A stretch of 64,000 bases of DNA from Gp1-AA145 sp963757135 (GCA_963757135.1 CAVWQE010000011.1:186001-250000); one strand, 5' to 3'; counted from the first letter of the stretch, positions 1 to 9,581 are shown. Numbers and translations: made by a program. Notes: generated from the sequence alone by a model not told the origin.

Positions 1-287
1 TGCCAACTTCGTTCGCCGCTCCCCCGCTGAAGGATGAAATTGCCTCAGGCGATGAGCTTCCTCCCGTATGGCCATGGCGGGACGGCGAAACTCGCGGCAT
101 GGCTCTCGAACCTTTATATAAGACCGCTCCCGCGGCGGCCCTCCGCGATACCACCCTGTACGAACTGCTTGCCTTGGTCGATGCCATTAGAGATGGGCGA
201 GCACGCGAACGTAAAATCGCAGAGAAAGAGCTAATAAGCAGACTGCGCACAGCAAATGTCAAAACACAATCTCGAACTGCTCGTTGA
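1..287 (+). CDS. C-terminal part of an AbiEi-type antitoxin-like protein (5' truncated by window edge)
   Basis: The reading frame is open from the first bases of the window to the stop at 285-287, so this is the tail of a longer gene. The visible part has a Pro-rich linker and then an acidic/basic helical end with motif YELLALVDAIRDGRARER. It overlaps the following AbiEii-like nucleotidyltransferase by 32 bp, the usual coupling of a type IV antitoxin to its toxin. No domain is complete enough to prove the family; the antitoxin role is inferred from the partner. An internal ATG at 99 could start a shorter product, but the frame stays open upstream of it. Confidence 0.4.
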   Translation, partial: PTSFAAPPLKDEIASGDELPPVWPWRDGETRGMALEPLYKTAPAAALRDTTLYELLALVDAIRDGRARERKIAEKELISRLRTANVKTQSRTAR

Positions 288-948
288 GGCCGCTCGCCTT
301 CTCAAGCCACTCCTGGGCGAATTGGTCTTTGTCGGCGGAAGTACGACTGCGCTTCTCGTCACCGACAAAGCAGCCGCAGAGGTCCGTCCTACCTACGATG
401 TGGATGCTATTGCCGAGATCAGCTCATACGCCGCTTACGCTGATTTCTCGGAGCGGCTCCGGCGGTGCGGCTTTACGGAGGATGTTAGTGAAGGAGCTCC
501 GATTTGCCGATGGCGGCATAAGAAGACAATTCTGGACGTCATGCCGCTCGACGAGAAGATCCTGGGGTTTTCCAACCGCTGGTACAAGTCCGCTACGGAT
601 TCCGCCGTCATACATGAACTTGAACCAGAGCTGCGCGTTCGCGTTGTGACTGCAGTTTACTTCTGCGCGACGAAGTTGGAGGCATTTGCGGGTAGAGGTA
701 AGCGTGACTATGAATCGAGTCATGATCTTGAAGATCTTATGGCCGTCGTGGATGGACGGCCGGAACTAGCCGAAGAAATCCACGCTGGGCCGGAGGAAGT
801 TCGCGCGTACATTGCAGCAAAATTCAGGGAGTTGCTTGCCACCCCGAAGTTTTTCGATGCATTACCCGGCTACCTGCTCCCCGACCAAGCGAGCCAGGGT
901 CGCGTCTCGATATTGCTTGAGCGATTGAAAACGATAGCGGCTCTTTAA
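256..948 (+). CDS. AbiEii/AbiGii-type nucleotidyltransferase (putative type IV toxin)
   Basis: A 230-residue protein of the DNA-polymerase-beta-like nucleotidyltransferase fold. Near the N terminus it shows the family pattern: FVGGSTTALL (about residues 26-35) followed by RPTYDVDAI (about 43-51), with the metal-binding Asp pair in TYDVD; a further acidic position is in ILDVMPLDEK (about 91-100). Family members act as abortive-infection or toxin nucleotidyltransferases and sit downstream of an antitoxin; here the partial upstream gene overlaps by 32 bp. No frameshift or missing motif is seen, so the protein should be functional. Substrate is unknown. A decayed relative lies at 58.8-59.5 kb. 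Confidence 0.75.
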   Translation: MSKHNLELLVEAARLLKPLLGELVFVGGSTTALLVTDKAAAEVRPTYDVDAIAEISSYAAYADFSERLRRCGFTEDVSEGAPICRWRHKKTILDVMPLDEKILGFSNRWYKSATDSAVIHELEPELRVRVVTAVYFCATKLEAFAGRGKRDYESSHDLEDLMAVVDGRPELAEEIHAGPEEVRAYIAAKFRELLATPKFFDALPGYLLPDQASQGRVSILLERLKTIAAL

Positions 949-1350
949 TCGGATAGTAGTTCGAGATTTGGGCACACCGTTGGCATACTGATCTCGGAAA
1001 ACAGCCGGTCTGGCGCGTTAAACGGCTGTTGGAATGTCAGTCGGTTTCGCACACCCCGCTACTTTCCGGTTTGCCCGTCATCCAGTAATTTCTGAAATGG
1101 ATTGCCTACAGCCGACTTGTCAGTACCAATCCGGCCAACTTCCTCGAAGCCCGTTTCTGGATAGTTTCCGGTTTGCCGACCACCCCAAACTGGCTCGCAG
1201 ACTGTTGGCGGGTGCAAGGGAAGGACAAAATGCGGCGGGAAGAAGGCAAACACCAAAACAAACATTCACTTCCAATCGACGCACAATCTTAGGATTCGAC
1301 GAGGAGGTACGAAACCGCCCCGCCGAATCCTGTTATGGTACCTACATCCC
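949..1350. other. Intergenic stretch without a recognisable gene
   Basis: Contains a 7-bp inverted repeat, ACAGCCG at 1001-1007 and CGGCTGT at 1023-1029, without a following T-run, and two copies of TTTCCGGTTTGCC at 1073-1085 and 1165-1177. A 106-codon open frame here has no coding character. Confidence 0.5.
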
Positions 1351-2100
1351 TTAGTCGGCCGCGGCGCTCGTTCCCCCTTTTTCTTTCTCTGCCGCCAAAG
1401 CACCTTTCGCTGCCGCTTCAATGATGTGAGCGACTGCTTGTGGTTGTGAAACGTAGATGGCATGGCTGCCTTTGACTTCGACGACAGTGGTACCCGCCCG
1501 CTTGGACATGCTCCGCTGGGCGTCAGGTGGAATCATCCTGTCCTCGGCGGTGACCAGGTACCAACTCGGCCTTGTCTTCCACGCGGGCTCGGTGATTGTC
1601 CCGCTGATTGCAGCCAAGCCCCACGGAACTTGCGAATCAGCCATGAAGGCTGCTTCCTCCGGGCTTACATCTCCGGCGAACGACGCAGGAAACTTCGCCT
1701 TGTCGAGCATGAGGAACCCGTCTACTGGTGGGAGAATCGGCGGCTGGGGCCCGCCAGCCGGGAAACCCTTGATCAGCGATCCCACCGATTCGCCCTTGTC
1801 CGGGGCAAAGGCGGCGATGTACACCAATCCGGCTACCTTCGGATCGGTTCCCGCTTCGGTGATCACTGCGCCACCATATGAGTGACCGACGAGAATCGCG
1901 GGCCCGTTGAGCGTCGCAAGTGCGCGCTTCGTTGTGGCTACGTCGTCCGCCAAGGACGTGGTCGAATTCTGAACGATGGTTACTTCGTATCCGTTTTTCT
2001 TCAATGCGTTGTATACGCTTTGCCAACCCGATCCGTCTACGAAGCCGCCGTGGACGAGAACGACGTTCTTTACATGTGTCATTGGACTGTTTTGTGCCAT
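1351..2100 (-). CDS. alpha/beta hydrolase (EstC-like esterase family)
   Basis: About 249 residues of a compact alpha/beta-hydrolase. The oxyanion strand VVLVHGGFVDGSGW is near the N terminus, the nucleophile elbow is GHSYGG, the acidic residue is in TAEDRMIPPD and the catalytic His in KGSHAIYVSQP, so the triad is complete. The group includes salicylate/carboxyl esterases of unknown natural substrate. Start chosen at 2100, with an AGGAGA motif 8 bp upstream; an in-frame ATG at 2196 also has a strong AAGGAGAT motif and would add about 32 residues with a weakly hydrophobic segment, so a longer form cannot be excluded. It stands alone with no obvious partner. Confidence 0.85.
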   Translation of the reverse strand: MAQNSPMTHVKNVVLVHGGFVDGSGWQSVYNALKKNGYEVTIVQNSTTSLADDVATTKRALATLNGPAILVGHSYGGAVITEAGTDPKVAGLVYIAAFAPDKGESVGSLIKGFPAGGPQPPILPPVDGFLMLDKAKFPASFAGDVSPEEAAFMADSQVPWGLAAISGTITEPAWKTRPSWYLVTAEDRMIPPDAQRSMSKRAGTTVVEVKGSHAIYVSQPQAVAHIIEAAAKGALAAEKEKGGTSAAAD

Positions 2101-2370
2101 GGTTTTTTCTCCTATGCAAAAAATGGATGTCATGACCGCCCGAACACTGTAGAGAATTCGTGCTCTCACGGCCGTTGCTGTTAGGTTGTTCTTCATCGGA
2201 ATCTCCTTCTGCCGCATATCGCCTTCGTGTGATCGTCGATTCTTATCGACAGCAACCAAGGTAGTTGGATCGCGGATTTTGAGAAACCTTGGAATCTACA
2301 GAAACGAGCCCGTGTTTTTCTTCAGGTTCAGAACTGTTGTTTGGCTTTCGTAGTCATACCGAGATGCGGT

Positions 2371-2607
2371 TTATCTTGGTACTCGAAATACTGAAGCAAT
2401 CTTCTGGATCGGGTTCTTATCAGGACGAAGGAAGACAATGTGCCCTGGAATAACGAGCGCGATCTCAGTTCCAGAATTCGCGGAGCTGGTGACCTTCAGC
2501 TTTCCGCCGATACGGTCAGCCCGCTCGCGCATTCCTTGCAGCCCATAGTGTCCGTTTTTTCCTTGGCTGATGAGCAGTTGCGGGATCCCAATCCCGTTGT
2601 CGCTCAC
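2371..2607 (-). pseudogene. 3' remnant of a sensor histidine kinase (HATPase domain end)
   Basis: Only the last part of a GHKL ATPase domain is present: DNGIGIP (N/G1-box region), then GHYGLQGMRERADRIGG and the SGTEIALVIPG end strand, as in NarX/DesK-type kinases. The dimerisation domain and all sensory parts are missing; 12 bp upstream is the stop codon of the neighbouring permease gene. The fragment therefore lost its 5' part by deletion or rearrangement. It continues about 25 residues past the usual end of the domain. Confidence 0.7.
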
Positions 2608-2618
2608 TGAGTGTTGTC

Positions 2619-5369
2619 TTATTCATCCCGCAGCGCCGCCATCGGATCCAGGTTCGCCGCTCGCCGCGCCGGCACTACGCTTGCTGCAACGGCTACCAAC
2701 CCCAATCCCACCACCGCCGCCGCCAACGTTTTCGGATCGTACGGCTTAAGTCCAAACAGCAGCGACGCCGCCCACCTTCCCGCCGCGACCGTTAGCACCA
2801 CGCCCACAGCGACTCCGATCGCCAGCAATCGTCCCGCCTCGCTGAGCACCATCGCCAGGATTTGTCGCGGCGCCGCGCCCAGCGCCATGCGGATTCCGAT
2901 CTCGTTCGTCCGCCGCGCTACCATGTACGCAATCACCCCATAGAGTCCGACCGTCGCCAGCACCGCCGCCAGGAGGCCAAAGAAACTCGACAGCGTAGCA
3001 AGCAGGCGCTCGCGCAAAAGTCCGTCTTTGATGATCTGCTGGTCATACGCATGGAAATCGACAGAAATGCCGCTGTCCACCTGCGCGATCGCCGCCTTAA
3101 CTTCGTTGATCACCGCGACCAGATCCAGGTCGGAACGAACCATCATCTGCGTCTCGGCATCCGGATTGTCGTCTTGTGCTTCCGGATAAAACGCGATCGG
3201 CTGGAAATTCTCGCGCAGATCGTAGTACTTCGTATTCCGGACGACCCCCACGATCTGAAAGTTGTACCGCTTCTCACCCCGATCGGCCGCGATCTGGAAC
3301 GTTTTCCCCAGTGCGTCACCGCCAAACAGTTTTTTTGCCGTCTCCTCGTTCACGATCGCTACTTTGGGGGATTGCCGGTTGTCTCGTTCATCAAAGTCGC
3401 GCCCCAGCAGGATCGGTGTTCCCGTGGTGCGGAAGTATCCGGGGCTTATGTTCGACTCCAAGACAAAGGTGTCGCTTTCTTTTCCGCCAACCACGACGTT
3501 GTTTTGCCAGCCGAAGCCCCTGACCGGTACGATCGACGTATCGGCCGCGCCGGTCACTCCGGGCAGCGCTCGTACCCGCTCCAGCAACAGTTCGCGGAAC
3601 GCGACTCGCCGCTCCGGTAGGAGATTGAGCCCCGCGTAACCGATGTCCACCACGACCATGCCGTCGCGTTGAAACCCGGCATCGAGCGTCAGGATGTTGC
3701 GCAAGCTGCGCACGAATAGCACCGCGCCCACCAGCAACACCAGCGATAGCGAAACTTGTATGACCACCAGCCCACGTCGCAGGCTGAATCGTTCTCTGGT
3801 CGCAGTCAGCCCGCGGCCCGCCAAACTAACGATCGCGGCCGGTGCCGCGCTCGTAGCTTTCAATGCCGGCGCTAGCCCGAACAAGACGCACGTCAGCACC
3901 GCTAATCCGGCCGTGAAGCCCAGCACGCGCCAGTCCATGCCTAATTCAAGGAACATAGTCCCCGACTGCGTGGTCAGATACCGGACCAGCGCTGCGCTCA
4001 ACACGCGCGCCAATACAATTCCCAGCGCAGCCCCCGCTATTGCCACGAGCAGGCTTTCCGTCAGCAGTTGCCGCACCACCCGTCCGCGCGCCGCTCCCAA
4101 CGCCAATCGCACGGCGATCTCTTTCTCCCGGGCGCTCGCCCGCGCCAGCAGCAGGTTCGCCAGGTTTGCGCACGCGATGACCAGCACCAGCCCCGCGATT
4201 CCCAGCAGCAGCCACAGGGGAGACTCATATTGACGGCGCAGGTTCGACAACCCCGTTGCCCCTGGATACGCGTCCAACTTCTGGCTCAAGTATTTTTTGC
4301 GGTTGTCCTCCTGGTATGCCGGCGGGAGCGTCTCCTCCATGATGCCGGCCGAGATCGACTCTAGTTGGGCGCTGGCTCTCTCCAACGTCCATCCCGGCTT
4401 CAACCGGCCCATGACGGCCAGCCACCAGCCCTGCGGCAGCGTGTACAGCGACGGCGCCGGCTCGAATACCGGCTCGGAGCACACGAGCAGCGCTACATCG
4501 AATCCGTGCCCGGGCGTGATTCCAGTAAAACTGGCGGGCGTGACCCCGACAATCGGCACTGCGTGTCCTTCGAGGGTGACGGTTTTACCGACGACGTTCG
4601 CCTCGCCACCGTATTCGCGCTGCCAGAAGCGGTAGATCAATACCGCGCCCGGCGTTCCGCATCCGGCGTGATCGTCTTCCCGGTGAAACACCCGCCCCAG
4701 GACCGGCTGGACTCCCAGCACGTCGAAGAACTCTCCGCTTACCCACATCGCGTGTGCGTCCCGTTCTTGTCCGCCGGTCGCCAGGTTCAAGCTCTCGTAG
4801 CCGAATGCGAACACGCCCGTGAATCCCTGTTGTCGCGCCCGGATCTGCTCCCACATCGCGTTCGTGACCAGCGGCAGATATCCGTGTACGCGACCCGCTC
4901 GCGCGTTCACGTCTGGGCGGATGACCGCCAACTCTTGTGGGTCCTTCACCGGCAGCGTCCGCATGCGCACTGCGTCGATGAGCTGGAAGATCGCGGTATT
5001 CGCTCCCACTCCTAACGCTAGCGACAGCACGCACACCGCTGCGAACGCCGGATTCATCCGCAGCACTCGCGCGCCGTAGCGCAAGTCCTGCCACACCCCC
5101 GGCCAGAAGCCTTCGCCCTTGTCGGAACCCAGCGTCACTTGCTCGACCCAGCGCCGTTCCACGTTTCGGACCTCCTTCGCGAGATCACGCTCGTTGAGCT
5201 CCGCCGTGACCGCCCGCTCCGCCTCTGCTTCCGTCATGCCGCCGCGGAGATGGAGCTCATACTTGTCGCGCATGTGCTGCGAGATCTCGTCCACGATCGT
5301 CGCCTCACGCGTAGGCTCGAGGTTGCAACTCCGCACCTTCTCGCGAACCATCTCTGGAAAATCAGTCAT
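2619..5369 (-). CDS. ADOP-type orphan ABC permease (MacB/FtsX duplication)
   Basis: 916 residues with the layout of the acidobacterial duplicated orphan permeases. An N-terminal permease-prefix segment (about 1-60, with EAEAERAVTAEL) is followed by a first MacB-type periplasmic domain starting after a transmembrane segment at about 100-125, an FtsX domain (about 385-505, with LLLARASAREKEIAVRLALG), then a second periplasmic domain and a second FtsX domain near the end (ARRTNEIGIRMALGAAPRQI). No ATPase is encoded beside it, as is usual for this group. The family is assumed to act in efflux or envelope processes, but no substrate is known. A PadR-type regulator lies directly upstream on the same strand and probably controls it. 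Confidence 0.9.
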   Translation of the reverse strand: MTDFPEMVREKVRSCNLEPTREATIVDEISQHMRDKYELHLRGGMTEAEAERAVTAELNERDLAKEVRNVERRWVEQVTLGSDKGEGFWPGVWQDLRYGARVLRMNPAFAAVCVLSLALGVGANTAIFQLIDAVRMRTLPVKDPQELAVIRPDVNARAGRVHGYLPLVTNAMWEQIRARQQGFTGVFAFGYESLNLATGGQERDAHAMWVSGEFFDVLGVQPVLGRVFHREDDHAGCGTPGAVLIYRFWQREYGGEANVVGKTVTLEGHAVPIVGVTPASFTGITPGHGFDVALLVCSEPVFEPAPSLYTLPQGWWLAVMGRLKPGWTLERASAQLESISAGIMEETLPPAYQEDNRKKYLSQKLDAYPGATGLSNLRRQYESPLWLLLGIAGLVLVIACANLANLLLARASAREKEIAVRLALGAARGRVVRQLLTESLLVAIAGAALGIVLARVLSAALVRYLTTQSGTMFLELGMDWRVLGFTAGLAVLTCVLFGLAPALKATSAAPAAIVSLAGRGLTATRERFSLRRGLVVIQVSLSLVLLVGAVLFVRSLRNILTLDAGFQRDGMVVVDIGYAGLNLLPERRVAFRELLLERVRALPGVTGAADTSIVPVRGFGWQNNVVVGGKESDTFVLESNISPGYFRTTGTPILLGRDFDERDNRQSPKVAIVNEETAKKLFGGDALGKTFQIAADRGEKRYNFQIVGVVRNTKYYDLRENFQPIAFYPEAQDDNPDAETQMMVRSDLDLVAVINEVKAAIAQVDSGISVDFHAYDQQIIKDGLLRERLLATLSSFFGLLAAVLATVGLYGVIAYMVARRTNEIGIRMALGAAPRQILAMVLSEAGRLLAIGVAVGVVLTVAAGRWAASLLFGLKPYDPKTLAAAVVGLGLVAVAASVVPARRAANLDPMAALRDE

Positions 5370-5484
5370 GATGCCATCCCCACCGTGTAAGCAGGTGTCA
5401 TCCCAAGTGGGTCCTCAGAGCGTGTCACCCGAGCGGCCTTGCGTACCTCTGCGTCCTCTGCGCTGCTCTTCCTTTGCCCCCGTA

Positions 5485-5510
5485 GCCTGCCCTGAGCGAA
5501 GTCGAAGGGC
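5485..5510. repeat. Widespread dispersed palindromic-type repeat
   Basis: GCCTGCCCTGAGCGAAGTCG followed by AAGGGC. This sequence, with CCTGAGCGAAGTCGAAGG as its core, recurs in many unrelated bacterial genomes. It lies in the 180-bp gap between the permease and its regulator. Confidence 0.5.
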
Positions 5511-5550
5511 GTCCTTTCGGTTAGCTTTTCCCGCGCCCCCGCGCCCCGCG

Positions 5551-5901
5551 TTACGCGTGCTTCACTCCAGTGATCCTCGCCATCGCTGTCACGAACTCCG
5601 CCCACGTCCGTCGCTGCTCTTTGAGCATCGCCTTGCCCGAGGCAGTCAGGTTGTAATACCGCCGCCGCCGCTGGCCCTCCTTCTCCACCCACGTACCCTC
5701 GATCCAGCCACGCTTCTCCAGGCGATACAGCAGCGGATAAAACGACGCCACGTTGAACGTCAGCGTTCCCTCAGACAGCTGCTCGATCTGCTGGCTGATC
5801 TCGTATCCATGCCGCGGCCGCGCCTCCAGCAGCGAGAGGATCAGTAACTCCGCGCTGCCCTTCTTCAGTTCCTTGTCGAACGGCGATTTTGATGTCCCCA
5901 T
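5551..5901 (-). CDS. PadR-family transcriptional regulator
   Basis: 116 residues with the PadR winged-helix signature: KKGSAELLILSLLEARPRHG, YEISQQIEQLS and SFYPLLYRLEKRGWIEG, then the wing RRRYYNLTASGK. It lacks the C-terminal Vir domain, as usual for the short PadR-s2 type. Members repress a neighbouring transporter and themselves; the downstream ADOP permease on the same strand is the likely target. The start codon at 5901 falls within an AT-rich near-palindrome and has no Shine-Dalgarno motif, which suggests a leaderless or nearly leaderless message. Confidence 0.9.
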   Translation of the reverse strand: MGTSKSPFDKELKKGSAELLILSLLEARPRHGYEISQQIEQLSEGTLTFNVASFYPLLYRLEKRGWIEGTWVEKEGQRRRRYYNLTASGKAMLKEQRRTWAEFVTAMARITGVKHA

Positions 5902-5922
5902 ATATAGTTACACCATATATAC
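5900..5922 (-). promoter_or_regulatory. AT-rich near-palindrome at the padR start: putative promoter/operator
   Basis: The stretch reads, on the minus strand, TATATATGGTGTAACTATAT and runs into the start codon. The two TATATA arms are symmetrical around GGTGTAAC. Position and symmetry fit an autoregulatory PadR operator overlapping a -10 element; this is inference. Confidence 0.4.
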
Positions 5923-6676
5923 TGACGTCAGGCCTTGTCAAAGGTTAGCACGTTTTTTTTCGGAACTCGGAACTGCCATGCCCAGAAATCCTTAACCGGG
6001 CAAACTCATCCGTGCCGTGTCCGAATCCGCCTCAAACAGGACAACGGTGTGGCACTCTTTCAGCGTTCGTCCGACAAGATCAGTGGGATTAGGCACACAA
6101 AGATTCGAATAGCGCCCCGCGCTCCGTGGCAGGCAATCAGAAATTCCGGCACACAGCTGGCACACAGCGGATTAACAAGAGTGAGGTTTTATGCGGGTCC
6201 TCCCTGCATGAAGACTGATCGGCCGTTAGCCGGGGCTATCCTTAGTAGTTATGGGGGGCGATGCCCATGTCGCTCTGGGCGTACACACGCCCGTGCCTGA
6301 TCCTGAGACTACCGTGCCCAGGGCTGTCGCTGGAAAACCTCCGTGGATCTTGTGGGTCGGCTAAAACGGTCGATGTGTTGGCCTTTTCATCGTGTCTACA
6401 TTCCGTCTTGACGCTGTTCGACACTTCAGTGTCGATCCTGCTGTAGTAACAAGAACTCTGCAGGTCTCCAATTTTTTGGGCGTAAGCGGTGTGCGGGGCT
6501 GGTCCTGTGGGTGGGCGAGATCACTCCGGATCGGGCACGGATCACTCAGGCCCTCGTACCTGACCAAAGATCCGCAAAAGGAGAAGTTTTACCGTAAAGA
6601 GCGGAGCGAAGCCAGCCTCGAATGAGGCTTGCTTCAGCCACGCGGTGGGCGAAGCAAAAGAGCGCCGCTATTTGTA
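5923..6676. other. About 750 bp without a recognisable gene
   Basis: No coding region is supported on either strand. It contains a short perfect hairpin, CGACAC at 6419-6424 with GTGTCG at 6429-6434, and repeated GGCACACAG words near 6150-6170. It separates the PadR gene from the truncated polymerase copy, so it may be the scar of the deletion that removed the polymerase 5' half. Confidence 0.4.
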
Positions 6677-7941
6677 AAGGTCGTACCAAACGGCGACATC
6701 CTTCCAATCAGGAGCAAGTACAGCGCGGCCAGCAACGATTGGCAGCTTGGCACAAATCATGTTTACGCCGCAAAAGAAGACGCACTCTGGTTTTCAATTC
6801 CAGATGTCGCCGCTTCAATGCTGCTGACTGGCCGTATGCCGCAAATTGTCGATGCGTTCCTCATCACGGCTTCGGGCAAAATTCCTACCCTGAGGTCCAC
6901 GAAACTGCTGGGAATGGTTGACATCGACCCGAAGCGCGACGACTTCTTTCGGGTCATAGTTGAGGAACGCCAGCGTTTGGCTTCACGTACCGACCTTTCC
7001 GAAAATGAACGCAAGAGACTAAATAAGGCGCTCAAGATTCTAGCCAGTGCAACGAGCTATGGCATTTGGGCGCAGATGGACCGCCTAGAAGGGAAAGAAA
7101 AGATCGAGACTACGTGCTACGGCCTCGATCCCGAACCGTTCCCATGCCAGGTCGCAAACCCAGACGTGCCGGGTGAATTCTGCTTTCCTCCTCTTGCATC
7201 GTTAATCACGGGAGGAGCGCGACTCATGCTGGCAATGCTTGAACACTGCATCTCGGATTTGGGAGGGGAGTATGCGATGGAAGATACGGACAGCATGGCA
7301 ATTGTCGCAACTGAGCATGGTGGCTTAGTGCCCTGTTTCGGTGGGCCATTCGAAATGAAGGATGGCCGTCGTGCAATCAAGGCTTTGTCATGGCAGCAAG
7401 TAAATGAATTGCAGAGCGATTCCGCAGGCTTAGTCCCTACCGCGACAAATCGCGCTCCATCCTCAAAATTGAACGCGACAACTACTATCCAGCTACCGGT
7501 ACGCAACGCCAGATTTACTGCTTGGCAATTTCGGCAAAGTGTTACGCACTATTTTTGCAGGATGAGAACGGTAATCCTGTCCTGCTGCAGAAGGGCGTCA
7601 ACAATCACGAAGACCGGTGGTCTGAACATGGCCTTGGCCATCTGCGAAACCCGCTCGATTCCGAGAGTGAAGATCGCAACTGGATTCGGCAAGCTTGGCT
7701 CAACATTGTTCGCACATCGCTGCGTCTCCCGACCGAACCTCTCGACTTTGAGAAATTGCCTGCGGTAGGATGTGTCACGATTACCAGCGCCAAAGATATG
7801 CGCTCATTGGCGAAGCTGAATCGCGGAAAAAAGTACAGTGAGCGGTTCAAATCAGTTGCACGAATACTTGTGGATCGCTGGACGACCCTCACACGACTGG
7901 CGCAACTTGCAAGGAGCGAGGGCGCATTTCAGCGTTTCTAA
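6677..7941 (+). pseudogene. Truncated, frameshifted copy of the family-B DNA polymerase at 29-31 kb
   Basis: Residue by residue this matches the polymerase encoded at 29075-31354, from VPNGDILPIRS onward. It retains motif B (KILASATSYGIWAQMD) and motif C (MEDTDSMAIV), but lacks the exonuclease domain and motif A. Near 7413 the frame shifts (the first frame ends with QQVNELQS; the sequence resumes in the frame of ISAKCYALF). After about 7855 the match is broken by roughly 80 bp of other sequence, and the C-terminal part is missing. This shows that a related element was present here earlier, about 22 kb from the more complete copy. Confidence 0.8.
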
Positions 7942-8028
7942 GCCTTGCTGCCCATGTGATCTCCCAAACAGGACCCGACGGTTTGCCGCCGGGTCTGTTC
8001 GACTTTATCGACGTTTTTGAAAGTTTGA

Positions 8029-8074
8029 GGGCCGCACGTCCCGGAGATACACTTTTTTCCGGAAAGTGCGGCCC
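8029..8074 (-). terminator. Stem-loop after the S53 peptidase gene
   Basis: GGGCCGCAC at 8029-8037 pairs with GTGCGGCCC at 8066-8074 (9 perfect base pairs). It begins 12 bp beyond the peptidase stop codon on the minus strand and is followed by a moderately T-rich stretch, fitting an intrinsic terminator. Confidence 0.5.
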
Positions 8075-8085
8075 TAAACCCCTGG

Positions 8086-9372
8086 TTATTTCCCGATCTT
8101 GCTTTTCACGCTCCCGATTCCAGTGCAAAGGTCCCAGCCTAACTTGGTCGAGAAGCCTGCGGTGGGGCCGCAAACGCCGCTGCCGATGTCGTTGAAATCG
8201 GTAGTAATCGCGAGATTGTTGTAGATGAGATTCAATTCCGCGTGGCTGGAGCCGGCCCTATTTCCAGCTGCGTTCACGATTCCTGCAAGCGCGGGCGAAG
8301 CGAGACTGGTTCCCCCCACGATGAACCACCCGCTGCCCGCGCCCTGGACCGGCGTGCTATCAAAAACCCAAGCGCCGGTAACCGGATTGGAATCGAACGA
8401 CAAGTCTGGAACTCCACGCCGAGTTCCCACAATCGACTGAATGACATCCTGATAGACAGGGCGTGGTTCAAAAGCGCTGATACCGCTGCCCGCAAGCTCC
8501 CAGGACCGCTCGGACAAAAAATTCGCGGTGAAAGGATTGCGTGCAGTGGTCGTACCCCCTGCGGCCACCACGTTAGGAGAGGCTGCTGGATACTGCACGC
8601 CCGGCTGATCTCCAGACGACGCGAAATAAACCACTGCGGCAGTTGTGAAATTAGAGTCGAATGAAGTTTCGCCGGAGAATTCGTTACTGCCCCAACTGTT
8701 AGAAACTTCGCCACCGCCGGCACTCGCCACCAGATTGCCGGCAACTCTCTCCGCAGCCAGCAGGTCGGTGAAACTGTTTGACCTAGCCTCCACCAGAAAG
8801 AGTCTGGCATCGGGTGCCATGGCATGGGCCCACTCGAGATCAAGCGCTGATTCCAATTCCCAGCCTCCGGTGGGATCCTGCACCGGTTTCACACCACTTG
8901 CGAAAACCACTGTCAAATTCGGAACCTTCAAGCCGAACTGAGCGGAGAAAGTCTGCAGGTCCGTCGATGCCGTCGGATAATGAAAGGCATCGACCAGGGC
9001 TATCGCACCAAATCCACCGGTGGGATTCGCGAAGACCAGGTTCGGATTGCATGAATTGGTCCTGGGCACGAGCGAATACACGCAGGCGAGCGATGCCGGA
9101 GTCTCAAAACCCAGACCAGCAAAGGGAGGTCCAGAGAACGGCGTCACGGCCTGTTCGGGGACGAAAACCTGCAAGTGAGTGTGGGCACGCACTCCTGTGT
9201 CGCCCGCACGGGCAATGCTCGATCCAGGGGACATGACCCTGCCATGCGGAGACCTATTTTGTGCGCCGGCAGGCGCTGCCGCGCCTGTCTGGGTTTGGGC
9301 TGGACAAATGGTTGACCAGACAATGGCCAAAGACATCAGGGTGGAAAAGACACGAAACCTTTGAACGCGCAT
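8086..9372 (-). CDS. Secreted S53 family peptidase (sedolisin/kumamolisin-like), short prodomain
   Basis: 428 residues. A signal peptide (about 1-25, ending PAQTQ) is followed by a catalytic domain with the sedolisin residues: Glu174 and Asp178 in ELESALDLEWAH, oxyanion Asp255 in SSGDQPG, and the serine in GGTSLASPALAG (Ser356). The C terminus keeps the calcium-site pattern (FNDIGSGVCG and GWDLCTGIGS). Sedolisins are acid-active serine-carboxyl endopeptidases secreted for protein degradation. The prodomain is only about 60-90 residues, against roughly 180 in classical kumamolisins, so it lacks the full intramolecular chaperone. The start at 9372 has an AGGAGAATTCCGTC ribosome-binding context. 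Confidence 0.85.
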   Translation of the reverse strand: MRVQRFRVFSTLMSLAIVWSTICPAQTQTGAAAPAGAQNRSPHGRVMSPGSSIARAGDTGVRAHTHLQVFVPEQAVTPFSGPPFAGLGFETPASLACVYSLVPRTNSCNPNLVFANPTGGFGAIALVDAFHYPTASTDLQTFSAQFGLKVPNLTVVFASGVKPVQDPTGGWELESALDLEWAHAMAPDARLFLVEARSNSFTDLLAAERVAGNLVASAGGGEVSNSWGSNEFSGETSFDSNFTTAAVVYFASSGDQPGVQYPAASPNVVAAGGTTTARNPFTANFLSERSWELAGSGISAFEPRPVYQDVIQSIVGTRRGVPDLSFDSNPVTGAWVFDSTPVQGAGSGWFIVGGTSLASPALAGIVNAAGNRAGSSHAELNLIYNNLAITTDFNDIGSGVCGPTAGFSTKLGWDLCTGIGSVKSKIGK

Positions 9373-9581
9373 GACGGAATTCTCCTGCTATGGGGTTGAG
9401 ATTTGTGCGGCGAGATACGCTTGTGAGCGTGATCGCCGTCACCAGACATCACGAGATTTCGAATGAAATTACTTTTTTGTGAGGAGCAGATTTGCAGGTT
9501 TGGGAAAGAGGTCTTCTCAAGATCGCACGAAACGCGCGCATTTCTGATTTACGAAACGCATAGGCGCAATGCGCGGACTTA

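Noticed and set aside
1034..1354. 106-codon plus-strand open frame
   Set aside because: Composed partly of duplicated TTTCCGGTTTGCC words, no ribosome-binding site and no protein-like pattern.
6100..6130. Possible tRNA gene (AAGATTCGAATAG)
   Set aside because: Only a weak T-loop-like word; no acceptor, D or anticodon stems could be built.
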